Below are positions 44,721 to 53,931 of a stretch of 64,000 nt of DNA, piece after piece. The notes beneath the pieces are model-generated. The model was not told the DNA's origin. It saw only the letters and a list, made by a program, of their open reading frames with translations, and made no database searches. Every line of letters starts with the position of its first letter. The first letter of the stretch is position 1. The DNA lies in contig NZ_CP067102.1 of assembly GCF_016616885.1 (NCBI RefSeq), positions 6,910,501 to 6,974,500 on the forward strand, given 5' to 3'. The DNA comes from Bradyrhizobium diazoefficiens. Lineage in GTDB: Bacteria > Pseudomonadota > Alphaproteobacteria > Rhizobiales > Xanthobacteraceae. A program made the translations under genes and the position numbers.

Positions 44721-45044
44721 CTAGTCGACAGGATTCCAGGCCAAGAAGAAGCCGCCGTCACCGCCGAGGCCAACCGTCCGACCAAGGTTGGCGCAGAGCT
44801 CACGGCCTCCAAGGCCGGGTGCTGCGAGTGACAGGCTGACATAGTCCGTTCCGCGGCTCTCGCCGCTCAAAATCCGACCCGATCCGACCTCGATCCCTTG
44901 GGCGAAGATGCGGAAGTCTGGTGGCGTATCGCCGGACTTATCGCGGTTGGGCACGATGTCGATGTGGGCACAAATGGGCAGCAAATTGAGCTCGCCGCTG
45001 AAGCCGCCGTCCATTGTGCGGGTAACGAATCCGATCGCGGTCAT
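44721..45044 (-). CDS. DUF736 family protein
   Basis: 107 residues: MTAIGFVTRTMDGGFSGELN, then PICAHIDIVPNRDKSGDTPP, DFRIFAQGIEVGSGRILSGE and a Gly-rich end. This is full-length DUF736, a small protein almost always found near conjugation and partition genes on rhizobial plasmids and ICEs. The open frame extends to 45116, but ATG 45044 is the family start. Its presence shows that this part of the window comes from an ICE or plasmid. 45045-45309 holds no gene. Confidence 0.85.
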   Translation of the reverse strand: MTAIGFVTRTMDGGFSGELNLLPICAHIDIVPNRDKSGDTPPDFRIFAQGIEVGSGRILSGESRGTDYVSLSLAAPGLGGRELCANLGRTVGLGGDGGFFLAWNPVD

Positions 45045-45309
45045 GGTCTGTCTCCTTCGTTGCCGCAGGGGCCGATGCCCTGCGATGGCGAGACCGTCAT
45101 GGCGGCCGGCACGCATCCGAACCCCCGGGGCGAAGCGCAGCGGCGCACTCGAGCGTGCTCCTTTTTTGCAGCGAAGCGGCCGCGAGGAGCCGGCTTGCCG
45201 GCGGGGAAAAAAGGAAGCGTAGCGCCAGAAATCCTGACGGTCCTCATTTCTTACGTGGCCAGTCGCTAGAGCTAGACTAGCAGCCGTCCGCTGACGATCT
45301 GGCCAGAAT

Positions 45310-46218
45310 CTACCCGAGGCGCCGTTCCGGTAGATCGCCGATCTTCACTCCGTGGTTCAACCCTCCCGTGGAAACGACGTAGCCCGCCACGCCGTCCTTC
45401 GATTTGACGAATGCCACCGTGGATTGCCCACCGGAGAACGTGATTTGTCCGGACGCGATTTCCAGCGCTGCGTTTTCTCCGAGGTAGTGATGGAGCGTGA
45501 TTCGGCGTTCTGTGACTTCAATCTCCAGTGCGTAGGTGAATGTGATATCCTTCACTTGGAAGCGCTGGCTCAGATTGTCGATAACGAAGAATCCCTCCAT
45601 GGGAATAACGATTTGACTGTTGATGGTCTGGCGGGTGGTCGGCTTACGGACCTCGGAAGGCAGTTTGTCGATGATGAGGGATTGAATACCCTCGCCGGTG
45701 TAGGGCAAGCCGTCGGGCGTGTAGACCGTGGATGGATTCGTGACCTTCCGCCCGTCTTCCACCACGCGAACGCGGCCCTCGACCGCCGTGAAGTTGTAGA
45801 ACTGGCCGATGATGGTGACAGTGCCGATCCATTCGAACGAATCCGCGTCGGCCAACTCCATGCACGTCAAGTTCAGCGCCCTAGCCTTGGTGCGGGCCGT
45901 GCTTGTAAAGCCGTTCGCAGCAACTACGATTCCGTGATGGATTCCAGTCTTTTCGCACTTTTTGGCGAAGGCCTCGATCTGAGGAACTCCTACCTTTCGC
46001 CGTTGGTCCCTGCACTCAATGGCGGTCAGGTTCGGCCCGTGATGGGTACGACGGATAATCACGACGTCATGTTCGCGAAGCCGACCGGTGTCCTTGTCGG
46101 GCACCCGTAAGGAGGAAGCGATGGCCACTCCGTCCTGGTGCGCAAACATACGCTCCAAGATGGCGACGAAGTTGTGGAATCGCTGACCAGGTCGTTCGCG
46201 AGAGACGGTTTCTTTCAC
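45310..46218 (-). CDS. Mrr-like restriction endonuclease
   Basis: 302 residues from GTG 46218. N-terminal nuclease domain: FHNFVAILERMFAHQDGVAI, REHDVVIIRR, LTAIECRDQRRKVGVPQIEA, FAKKCEKTGIHHGIVVAANG, then FTSTARTKARALNL. The order D/E ... E-C-R ... Q is that of Mrr-like PD-(D/E)XK proteins, but the usual Lys of E-x-K is Arg here. The C-terminal ~160 residues are beta-rich and unassigned. It may restrict modified DNA (type IV). No adjacent methylase. Confidence 0.7.
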   Translation of the reverse strand: MKETVSRERPGQRFHNFVAILERMFAHQDGVAIASSLRVPDKDTGRLREHDVVIIRRTHHGPNLTAIECRDQRRKVGVPQIEAFAKKCEKTGIHHGIVVAANGFTSTARTKARALNLTCMELADADSFEWIGTVTIIGQFYNFTAVEGRVRVVEDGRKVTNPSTVYTPDGLPYTGEGIQSLIIDKLPSEVRKPTTRQTINSQIVIPMEGFFVIDNLSQRFQVKDITFTYALEIEVTERRITLHHYLGENAALEIASGQITFSGGQSTVAFVKSKDGVAGYVVSTGGLNHGVKIGDLPERRLG

Positions 46219-47042
46219 GGCGCAGATCCTATCCCCATCGTGTCAGCTTTGCACCCTGAGCAGGACAGGAAGCCTTCGCGATCTTTCAAAAGAAGGGCCT
46301 TAGAGGGTTATGGAGTAGACATAGGCGACGTCGTCGCCAATCTCCCGTTCGACGTCGAGCGGCTTGAGTTTCGCCCGCCAACTTCTCCATCACGAAACCT
46401 GTCCTCCGAGCCCACGCTGAGAAGCTACAAGTTTTGTAGTGACGAAGCGTAACGTCGGGGAACTTGCTGGAACAGCCTTTGTCGCGACACCCATTGGCTT
46501 TGCTGTCGGTCCGAACGATCAGATACAAAGGCGAACACTGCAGCGGCGGAGAGAGTGTCAGTCAATCCCCTTTGAAAGATAAAGCATTTCCGACCTTGCT
46601 GGACCAAAACCTACCATTTGAGCTACGCCGGAAAAAGGGATTTCGCCTCCGACAAATCGCGTGTCGGGCGCGCCATCGTTACCGATGCAGACAGCCAAGG
46701 TCTGCCTCAGTGACGCCAGTGCTCGATGCTTTGCCGAACCGCCGCTTCATCCTTGACGCCGCAGGCGAACGAGGCGACGCTGCTCGCGTGGGCGCGCGCG
46801 ATCCATGGGAGTACCGCCTCCACTTTGCGCCGGATCATCAAGTGGAATTCGGCGATGATCTTCCGTGCCTTGACCAGGTTTGGGACGCCGACTTCGATCG
46901 CCGCAACCGTGATGGACTCGGCTTTCGTGAGCTGGTCCCGCTCCCTGCGTCAGGAGACGCGCCTCGCAGCGGAACGGGCAGACTGCGGATTGCCAAACCC
47001 ATCCGTCGATGCAAGGATTGCGCGACTGACGAGGAACAACCC
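46219..47042. other. No supported gene
   Basis: About 820 bp between the divergent nuclease and membrane-protein genes. Short overlapping ORFs exist on both strands, for example 46726-47079 plus with a helical text (NEATLLAWARAIHGSTAST), but none has a start signal or domain I can defend. Confidence 0.5.
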
Positions 47043-47651
47043 GTGGATAGTCCGACCCTGGTCAAGATATATGGCGTAGCGGGCTCGGCTTTGTTTTCCT
47101 TTTCCTTCAATCTGTTCTGGCTTGAGCGGACTGGGGCATCGATTGTCAAACAGATTGTGCCGCACTCGCAAACCCCCTCCGCGATCCTAATCGGCACGGT
47201 CGCAATCGCGTTTGTCTCGTACTTCCTGCTCATGATCGTCGATCGGCACTGGCGCCTCCACGCGACACGGCCCTGGTACAACAAGCTTCCTGGCGCGTTC
47301 GTCGATCCGCCGGACCCACGCGATTGGCTGGCGAAAGCCATAAAGCTCTTTGCCTATCTTCTTTTCATTATCGTACCGGCATGTATCGCGGTTCATTTTA
47401 TCGATGAGCTGTGGTTCAAGCCGGTCGTCGATCGCCAAGGCGTCTTCAACGATCTTGCCTTTCATTCGATGACGTCGGCCATCCGGGCTGAGGGCGCTTT
47501 TGGCGAGCGCTTTCGCATCGGCGACCGCGATGGCGTGAGCTTCTTCCCCGCGATCGAGCCAATCGGAATTAGCCTGTTGGTGGCAGCGCAATGCGCGTGG
47601 ACGCTATTTCAGATAGGCCGCCTTCTGCGATCGATGTATCGACGCAAGTAA
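47043..47651 (+). CDS. Multi-pass inner-membrane protein
   Basis: 202 residues from GTG 47043 (the frame is open much further upstream, but that text is not protein-like). Three or four hydrophobic segments: VAGSALFSFSFNLFWL, AILIGTVAIAFVSYFLLMIV, AIKLFAYLLFIIVPACIAV and GISLLVAAQCAWTLFQIG, with basic ends. No recognised family. It converges with the secreted protein at 47669. Confidence 0.55.
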   Translation: MDSPTLVKIYGVAGSALFSFSFNLFWLERTGASIVKQIVPHSQTPSAILIGTVAIAFVSYFLLMIVDRHWRLHATRPWYNKLPGAFVDPPDPRDWLAKAIKLFAYLLFIIVPACIAVHFIDELWFKPVVDRQGVFNDLAFHSMTSAIRAEGAFGERFRIGDRDGVSFFPAIEPIGISLLVAAQCAWTLFQIGRLLRSMYRRK

Positions 47652-47668
47652 GGTGCCCGCGTTGTCAG

Positions 47669-48271
47669 TCAGTCATCCACCGAGCCGCACGCAGGCAGGC
47701 CGTGGTTCACACCCGTGGCCCCACGACAATTGATGATATTTTTTCCCGGCGGCTTGCATTTGCCCTCGGTGCGGTATTTTTCGGCAAGGTCGCTTTTCAC
47801 GCCATAGACTGTGTAGTCGGCCTCCACCCAGCTTCTGCCTTGCCCAACGCCTTGTTTCGGGGTCCAGGTGTAGATGCCGACACCGCGTTCGTTAGTCGTT
47901 GCTGACATGAGCGACGCTCTGTCACCCGTCGCCGGAACCACCGATACCGTATGGATCGATGCCCGGCAGTAGACATAGCCTTGCGGCAACTGGATCGTGA
48001 AATGACCTTCTTCGCCCTCCCTTGTGGCCTGCGGAATAATCGCAAGCACTGCGGAAACCAAGGTCGGCGACACACCAAGATACGAAGCCGCGCCCTTGAG
48101 AACCGCGCTGCAAGCCTGGTTGTTGGCGCATTCTTTGAATACGTCGCCTGGTTGCTTCGGTTGCATGACCGGATCGACTTTTACGCTTGTCGCGACGAAA
48201 TCGGTCTGCGCGTAAGCGCCCACGCTTGTCATCAAAAGAAACAATAACGACAATACACGAACGTAAGTCAT
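47669..48271 (-). CDS. Secreted Cys-containing hypothetical protein
   Basis: 200 residues. A Sec signal peptide is clear: MTYVRVLSLLFLLMTSVGAY-AQ with cleavage after AYA. The mature part has paired Cys residues (ECANNQAC, YCRAS, KCKPPGKNIINCRG, ACGS), so it is probably disulphide-bonded in the periplasm or outside. A segment GASLMSAT-like (here DRASLMSATTNERGVGIYTW) suggests beta structure. It is divergent from the Cys-repeat protein at 48493 and may be its partner. Confidence 0.65.
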   Translation of the reverse strand: MTYVRVLSLLFLLMTSVGAYAQTDFVATSVKVDPVMQPKQPGDVFKECANNQACSAVLKGAASYLGVSPTLVSAVLAIIPQATREGEEGHFTIQLPQGYVYCRASIHTVSVVPATGDRASLMSATTNERGVGIYTWTPKQGVGQGRSWVEADYTVYGVKSDLAEKYRTEGKCKPPGKNIINCRGATGVNHGLPACGSVDD

Positions 48272-48492
48272 GCCCGTGCCCTCCGATAGAAATTATGTGT
48301 GCAATGTGAGGAAGACTATTCCATTGTCTCGGATAGTCAACCTTCTGTTGTACGAATACTTCAATACGCGTGCACCGCACGCGGGCCCGCCGGGATGTCT
48401 AACTGGGGGTCGTGACTTGGGTGTTGATTACCGTACGGTTGTGGGACTAGAATTGCCGATATTTGACGCATTCGAATTGTTGGAGTGCGGGC

Positions 48493-50463
48493 ATGCGGCC
48501 GTTCATTGTGCGGATTTCGCTATTTGTTTTGTTTCTGATTCAGGCAACGTCGAGCGTCGCGCAGATTCCACCACCACCTCCGCTGCCTCCAGCGCAACCC
48601 ATTGGTATGGATCCCGCGCTGGGGCCGATGTGTCAGGGGCCTCTGGGCCCAGGCCGTTGTGAAGACGTGCAGCGGTTTCTGCAGATTGAGCAAATCGCGG
48701 CACAGATTCAGTTGCAGCAAATAGGTTTTGACCAGGCCGTCGGGCCGATTTGCATGGGGCCGCTGGGACCGGGGCCGTGCCTGCAGGTACGACGATTCAT
48801 CGCTATGCAGCGGCTTGCGGCTCAGCAGTTTCAGCTTCAGCAAATTGGCACATTGCCAGGCGGCGCACCGCTATGCATGGGGCCGTTGGGGCCGGGGCCT
48901 TGCGATGCAATCCGCAACTACCTGATGCAGCAGAATCAGGGGCTGCCGCCGGTACAAAACTTTGACCCGGCCCGGCCGCAACTGGTCAACAATGGCAACG
49001 CGCTTCAGCCGGAGTGTCACGGACCGCTTGGCCCAACGCCGTGTAATCTGGTCGGCCAAATGAGCCTGGACAGGCTGGGAGGACAAGTTCCGCCATCCGG
49101 ATCATTCGGCGTTGCTCCGGGGGGCGATCCTCAAAGGACCGCGATTGAATGTGCAAGGCGCGTCGGCCTTGATATGAACCAGTTTGCGGGTTGCGTCGGG
49201 CAACAGGTTATCTTGCCGCCAAGGCAACAAAAAATACTGGATTGCGCGGTGTCCAGCACGGACAGCCAGTCCTTTGGTACGTGCGCAGCTCCGCTTTTGG
49301 GCATTCAGCTTTCCGACGACCAACGGATACTGGCGCAATGCGCGATGAAGACGAACGGCGACCGTAACGCATTTCTCGGCTGCGCTGGTGGGCGATTCGC
49401 AAATCACAATCTTGGCCCTGACGAACAGGCTGTGTTGAACTGTGCCGCGACCGCGGGTGGGGACGCGTCACGCTTCGCAAGCTGCTCGGCTTCGAGCCTT
49501 GCCGACAAACTCTCCGGAGACCAGAAAACGCTGGCACGGTGTGCCCTTTCCTCCAAGGGTGATCGGAACGGTTTCCTCGCGTGTGCAGGCGGAGATTTCC
49601 TCAATCGTAACCTGAGCCCGAAGGAACAGGCGGTACTGAACTGTGCGGTAAGCGCAAACGACAGCGTTGTTCAATTTGCTGCCTGTTCAGCTCCACATCT
49701 GGGAGTGCGGCTCTCGGAGGACCAACGGGTTGTCGCCAACTGCGCGATGAAATCAAATGGTGATCGCAACAGCTTTCTGACGTGCGCTGGAGCCACCTTC
49801 CTCAACAGGAACCTCGGTCCAAATGAGCAAGCTGTCTTGAACTGTGCGGCGAACGCGCGGGGCGATGCTTCCAATTTCGCAGGTTGCTCGGTAGGTCAGT
49901 TGCTTGGCGGGCAGCTGAGCCGCGAGCAGCGAATAGCCGTCGAATGCGCAGCGCAATCCCGTGGCGACATGACGTCGATGGCGACCTGCGCAGGGACCAA
50001 TATGTTCAATACCCAATTGAACCCCGAGCAGCAAATTGCCGTGCAGTGCGTTGTCTCGACCGGCGGGCAACCATACGCGGCAGCTGGATGCATGGCATCG
50101 CGGCTCACTATCCGCGAGCTTACAAAGTGCATGACCGACGGATTCGGCGGCAAGGGTTGCTTTGGCGAGAACAACGATTTGTTTGGCGGCAGAGGGTGGA
50201 CCGCTCGCACGCTCGGCCAAATCGCAGGCGGACCAAATTCGGTAATCAGAAATCCCGGACAAATCTGGGGTGGCGATAACTCATTCGTGAGAAATCCCGG
50301 CCAGATCTGGGGCGGAGACAATTCGTTTGTTCGCAATCCCGCCCAGTTCTGGGGAGGCAATAACTCTGTGTTCAACAACCCGTCCCAGCTCCTCCCGCAG
50401 GCGCCGCCGCCGGTGCAGGTTGGCACAATAGGCGGGAAACGAATTTGCCTACCGTGGTGCTAG
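48493..50463 (+). CDS. Secreted Cys-rich multi-repeat protein
   Basis: 656 residues from ATG 48493. Signal peptide MRPFIVRISLFVLFLIQATS-SVAQ, then a Pro-rich linker. Three repeat families follow. (1) Four copies of a unit centred on C-x-GPLGPGPC (residues ~45-180). (2) About eight units of ~36 residues of the type LSxDQRxLAxCAxxxxGDRN, xFLxCAGxxFLNRNLGPxEQ, AVLNCA (~210-540), each with two Cys. (3) Four C-terminal copies of NPGQIWGGDNSFVR (~575-640). The regular paired Cys suggest a disulphide-stapled solenoid, perhaps an envelope or surface structural protein. The frame from 48463 was not used because the signal peptide starts at the later ATG. Function unknown. Confidence 0.7.
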   Translation: MRPFIVRISLFVLFLIQATSSVAQIPPPPPLPPAQPIGMDPALGPMCQGPLGPGRCEDVQRFLQIEQIAAQIQLQQIGFDQAVGPICMGPLGPGPCLQVRRFIAMQRLAAQQFQLQQIGTLPGGAPLCMGPLGPGPCDAIRNYLMQQNQGLPPVQNFDPARPQLVNNGNALQPECHGPLGPTPCNLVGQMSLDRLGGQVPPSGSFGVAPGGDPQRTAIECARRVGLDMNQFAGCVGQQVILPPRQQKILDCAVSSTDSQSFGTCAAPLLGIQLSDDQRILAQCAMKTNGDRNAFLGCAGGRFANHNLGPDEQAVLNCAATAGGDASRFASCSASSLADKLSGDQKTLARCALSSKGDRNGFLACAGGDFLNRNLSPKEQAVLNCAVSANDSVVQFAACSAPHLGVRLSEDQRVVANCAMKSNGDRNSFLTCAGATFLNRNLGPNEQAVLNCAANARGDASNFAGCSVGQLLGGQLSREQRIAVECAAQSRGDMTSMATCAGTNMFNTQLNPEQQIAVQCVVSTGGQPYAAAGCMASRLTIRELTKCMTDGFGGKGCFGENNDLFGGRGWTARTLGQIAGGPNSVIRNPGQIWGGDNSFVRNPGQIWGGDNSFVRNPAQFWGGNNSVFNNPSQLLPQAPPPVQVGTIGGKRICLPWC

Positions 50464-50490
50464 TCTCAGGGAGCAGTTCCTTGCGCACGC

Positions 50491-50934
50491 GTGGGTTCAG
50501 CCTTGTTATTGCAGTCCCGGGAACGCTCATGGCCGCGTCAGCGCGACAAAGAAGACTCAAGAACCCAGAGCGACGGCTGGGGCGGGACTGAAATCAGCTT
50601 TTGCTCCAGACCGAGTCCGGATGCCTTTGGTTTCCCTGGTCACGCCTTCGTGGGTTTTAGCGAAGAACCTCGAAATCAAGCCCGGACATTCAGGGCGGTC
50701 GGCCATAAGGTCGCCGCCTCAGCGGGGCTCGTCCCGATTGTGTTTACGTATTTCGGAGGCGCGTCGGTGGCCGGACGGCAGGCGGAGAAGCGTTATACGC
50801 ACATGAAGCAGGCTTGCCTTACGCTTCAGCGTGGACAGAACCGTTTATCAGAAGGCGCCCCCTTTGACGCTGGATGGGCGGTTCTCCATCGCCGCAGGGC
50901 CTCGATGAACATAGGGTCCCTGCTTTTTTCGTTT
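50491..50934 (+). pseudogene. Probable secreted hypothetical protein, frameshifted
   Basis: A signal-peptide-like text lies in one frame (TRGFSLVIAVPGTLMAASA, about 50482-50540) and a conserved-looking body in another (GTEISFCSRPSPDAFGFPGH, AFVGFSEEPRNQARTFRAVG, LVPIVFTYFGGASVAGRQAE) after a break near 50550. The 3' end has no clear natural stop before the minus-strand E1 gene. It follows the Cys-repeat gene by ~30 nt and may have been its operon partner. Confidence 0.4.
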
Positions 50935-52346
50935 TCATGCCTTGCTAGCGATAAGCTCTTCCGAAGTCCAAAGCCTCGATCGCAGGCTGCGTAAAATGGG
51001 TTTTCCGCAGCACTCGCACACCACATATCGCATTCTAGTGAGCCGCCCCTGGCTGAACGGCTCGCGCCAAGGCGAAACATGCCATTCATTGGTCCGCGTC
51101 AAGCCGGGCCGAGCCAATCTGGTCATGACGTCAAAGAGCAGCAGCGTACCTGCAAGCACCGATACGAAAGCAAACGGGGCAACCACCTGTTTTCCCACCA
51201 CCGTGTGAAGCTTGCCCGTGGCGCAAAGGGCTTTGTAAAGAGAATCGTACGCCTGACCTTCAATCGAGACCGAATCGATGTGCGGGTGCTTTCGGGCAAT
51301 CGCCACCGCTGCAGCCGGCGATATACGGCTAGCTCTAACGTCATCGACAGTCACACCGAGATGCTCGGCGATAACCTGGTCTTGCGAGGCCTCTTTTTCG
51401 TCGGCCCTGTACAAGCACCCCAAGCAAGCGAGGCCAGAAAGCGCATCGTTGTAGTGGACCACCACCTCGCGGATGTCGGTAGTGGACGCATCAAAAACCT
51501 CGGCCGGAAGCTCGTTCTGCAACTCACGGCGAGCGCGCCGGCTATCAACCGCGACAATGAGACGCTTTAACCAAGCGCCTGATCGGTTGGGGAGGTCCTG
51601 CAAGCGCTCAGGTTCAGGCTTTAGCTCGCAGCCAGGGATGTGCGGCTGCGCCTTCTGGCAGAGCGTCGGGCTCTTCGGATCGTCGATGTCATCCTCATCA
51701 AACCAGACCTGCCGCTGGAGGTTCCCGGAGGAAACGACATCATCGTCGCAAACAATGAGCTTACCCCGCAGATCGACGTGGCGCGCTGCCCAGAGGAAAC
51801 CATTTCCGATGGCCCCCGCCCCGGCCAGATGGGTCTCGCCGAGATTGACAGCTTCCTCCAGAACCCCGCGGTCGGGCAGGATGTCGTCATACCTGATTTC
51901 CAGACGGTCCGGCGGAGGGTTGGGAATGCCTTCTCCCACGGCCCGGTGGATGGCAACGCCGGCACCATAGCAGGCGGCAACCACTGTAAGCGTGCGATGG
52001 GCGGGGCTGGCGCTGTGTACCGCTGTCGGCTGCGGGCTAAAGCAACAGCCATCTGGAGTAAGCCGTGCGAACACGGCAGGCGCAAGGCCTAGAGGCTGCA
52101 CATCACCGATGACCATTTCCACCAAATAGGGTCCGCCATCAGGCGCGCCGTGAACGTCAATCGTCCTTGCCAGCAAGGGGCGCAGTTCTTGATAGAACTC
52201 GCTGGCGGCAACATCACCGCGGTCGAAGTGCACAACACCCGGCCATCCAGTCGTGCGGCGGCCTGCTCCGGCGTGATGCCCGCGGCGAGAGCGAGCGCCT
52301 TGATGTTCTCCGGGCGCGCCTCGGGCGTTAGGATATTTGAAGCCAT
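50935..52346 (-). pseudogene. E1-like ubiquitin-activating (ThiF/HesA fold) protein, one frameshift
   Basis: ATG 52346 begins MASNILTPEARPENIKALAL, AAGITPEQAAARLDGRV; near 52222 the frame changes and VHFDRGDVAASEFYQELRPL continues. The E1 adenylation fold is clear: AGAGAIGNGFLWAARHVDLR, LIVCDDDVVSSGNLQRQVWF (GxGxxG and the D of ThiF), then LIVAVDSRRARRELQ. Two Cys pairs, CLGC and CECC, can bind zinc as in MoeB/E1. Such proteins adenylate a ubiquitin-like C-terminus. The start overlaps the JAMM gene by 19 nt. No E2 or ubiquitin-like gene is adjacent. If the slip is not real the protein would be ~470 residues. Confidence 0.7.
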
Positions 52347-52798
52347 TTGCTGAGCTCCCAAACTACAAGTTCTTGCCAACGGTTGTCGGCGGTGAGCTTG
52401 AACGTCTTTTGGTCCTGCATGAACGACGCGGCGGTGGTCCTGGCCGCAAAGTAGGGAACGACAAGCGAAAGCGCATTCTCGTGCCGCACGATGGCCCACT
52501 TGTCGTCGGCCAGAGAATGAAACGCGTGCTGCGGATGAGAATGGACCTGCGCGGCGATCATCCAGCCGTGCTGGGCGATGATGCCGATGATCTCCCGCAT
52601 GGCGGCGGGCGGGATGCGGAAAATGTCCGCTCCCGCGATCTGTGCGGGCCGGCACACGGCTTCGATTTCGATGCCTGAAGCCGTCTCGCGACCGAACCAA
52701 AGCACGACGCACTCATTGCCACGCTGACCGGCTTCCTGGAGGTGCTTCAGGTCTGCTCGATGTGCTGGTGCCGGCAAATAACTTTGGACCCGCGGCAC
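52328..52798 (-). CDS. JAMM/JAB-domain isopeptidase
   Basis: 156 residues from GTG 52798. The JAMM zinc site is complete: E29 in GNECVVLWFG, then VHSHPQHAFHSLADD with H86, H88, S95 and D98. This is the prokaryotic Mov34/JAB type that removes or matures ubiquitin-like modifiers and travels with E1 genes. It lies directly upstream of the E1 gene, same strand. Its 5' end abuts the broken YhaN gene on the other strand at about 52800, so upstream partners (E2, ubiquitin-like protein) may have been deleted there. Confidence 0.75.
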   Translation of the reverse strand: MPRVQSYLPAPAHRADLKHLQEAGQRGNECVVLWFGRETASGIEIEAVCRPAQIAGADIFRIPPAAMREIIGIIAQHGWMIAAQVHSHPQHAFHSLADDKWAIVRHENALSLVVPYFAARTTAASFMQDQKTFKLTADNRWQELVVWELSKWLQIS

Positions 52799-52799
52799 G

Positions 52800-53783
52800 C
52801 GTGCGGGACCTCAACGCCACGAACGATTCCGACATCGCCGGCTTGCAGGAGAAGATCGATGAGTGCCGTAAGTCGAGCCGTGAAGCGCGCGAAACCATCA
52901 CACAGCTTCAGCAGAAGGCCGGGGTCGCATCGACCGACGAATTGCGGATCTCGATTCAGCGCTCCGACGACATGCGGAAGCTCAACGCCGAACTCGATCG
53001 CCTTACAGCCGCGCTCACGCAGGACGGCGATGGTCTATCGGTCGCAGAATTGTGCGTCGAGTGCTCGGGCATCGACTTGGATGCCATCACGGCCAAGGAC
53101 CAGACGATCACCGAAGAAGTGCAAGAATTGCGCAATCGCCAGATGGAAGCGCGCGAGGCCCGCAACACCGCGCGCAAAGCCTTCGAGGCCATCGGCGGTG
53201 ACGATCGGGCGGCGAGGGACGCCGCCGATCGGCAAGCGGCGCTTGCCGAGATGACCGAGATTGCCGAGCAGTATGTGCGCGTTCGCTCTGCGGTCGTATT
53301 GCTGGAATGGGCTATCGATCGCTATCGGCGGGAGAAGCAGGCGCCCATGCTCAAGCGCGCAGGCGAGCTGTTCGCCATCCTCACTTGCGGGTCTTTCCAA
53401 ACGCTCCAGCTCGAATTCGACGAGCACGACAATGCGCGGCTCGCCGGCATCCGCCAGGACGGCCGGCGCGTGACGGTCAGCGGGGATGAGCACCGGCACT
53501 GCGGACCAGCTCTACCTCGCGCTCCGAATCGCTGCGATCGAGGACTATCTCGACCATGCCGAGCCCCTGCCGTTCGGCGGACGATCTGTTCATCAACTTC
53601 GACGACAAGCGCGCGGCGGCAGGCTTCCGCGTCTTGGGCGAGCTCGCCAAAAAGACGCAGGTCCTATTCTTCACGCACCACGAGCACCTTCTCGAGGTGG
53701 CCCGAAGAGTTTTGGGCGACGCGATTACCGGAGCTATGCTGGCAGAGGCGGCGAGCCCGCCGCAGCGCTCGGAGGCCGCATGA
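52800..53783 (+). pseudogene. YhaN-type AAA/SMC-like ATPase, 3' part only
   Basis: The frame enters without a start near 52800 as coiled coil (DSDIAGLQEKIDECRKSSRE, ELDRLTAALTQDGDGLSVAE, EEVQELRNRQMEAREARNTA), then FAILTCGSFQTLQLEFD. Two frameshifts (about 53485 and 53570) lead to TADQLYLALRIAAIEDYLD and ADDLFINFDDKRAAAGF, TQVLFFTHHEHLLEVAR: the ABC signature-like, Walker B and His-switch ends of YhaN/RecN-type ATPases. The Walker A half is missing, so it is dead. Confidence 0.7.
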
Positions 53784-53810
53784 CTCGTCCAGATCTAGCA
53801 TCGATTGTTC

Positions 53811-53839
53811 TTGATTTGTTCTTAGTCTCGCGCTATAGA
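53811..53839 (+). promoter_or_regulatory. Sigma-70-like promoter of the PNP-NACHT-deaminase operon
   Basis: TTGATT (53811-53816), 17-nt spacer, TATAGA (53834-53839). This places a start of transcription near 53846, about 85 nt before GTG 53932. The leader contains ATG 53916 in another frame (28 codons), which could be a short leader ORF or mark an N-terminal frame problem. Confidence 0.5.
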
Positions 53840-53931
53840 CTCTACTCCTGTGCACAGCTCAAAGAATGGCCTATGCCCGGCATGTGGTCATTGTCTAGAT
53901 AATGCGATCGCGACCATGGGTTTAGTAGAAC

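Noticed and set aside
46726..47079. A 117-aa ORF upstream of the membrane protein
   Set aside because: The helical text is suggestive, but there is no ribosome site, no family, and it overlaps another open frame over its whole length.
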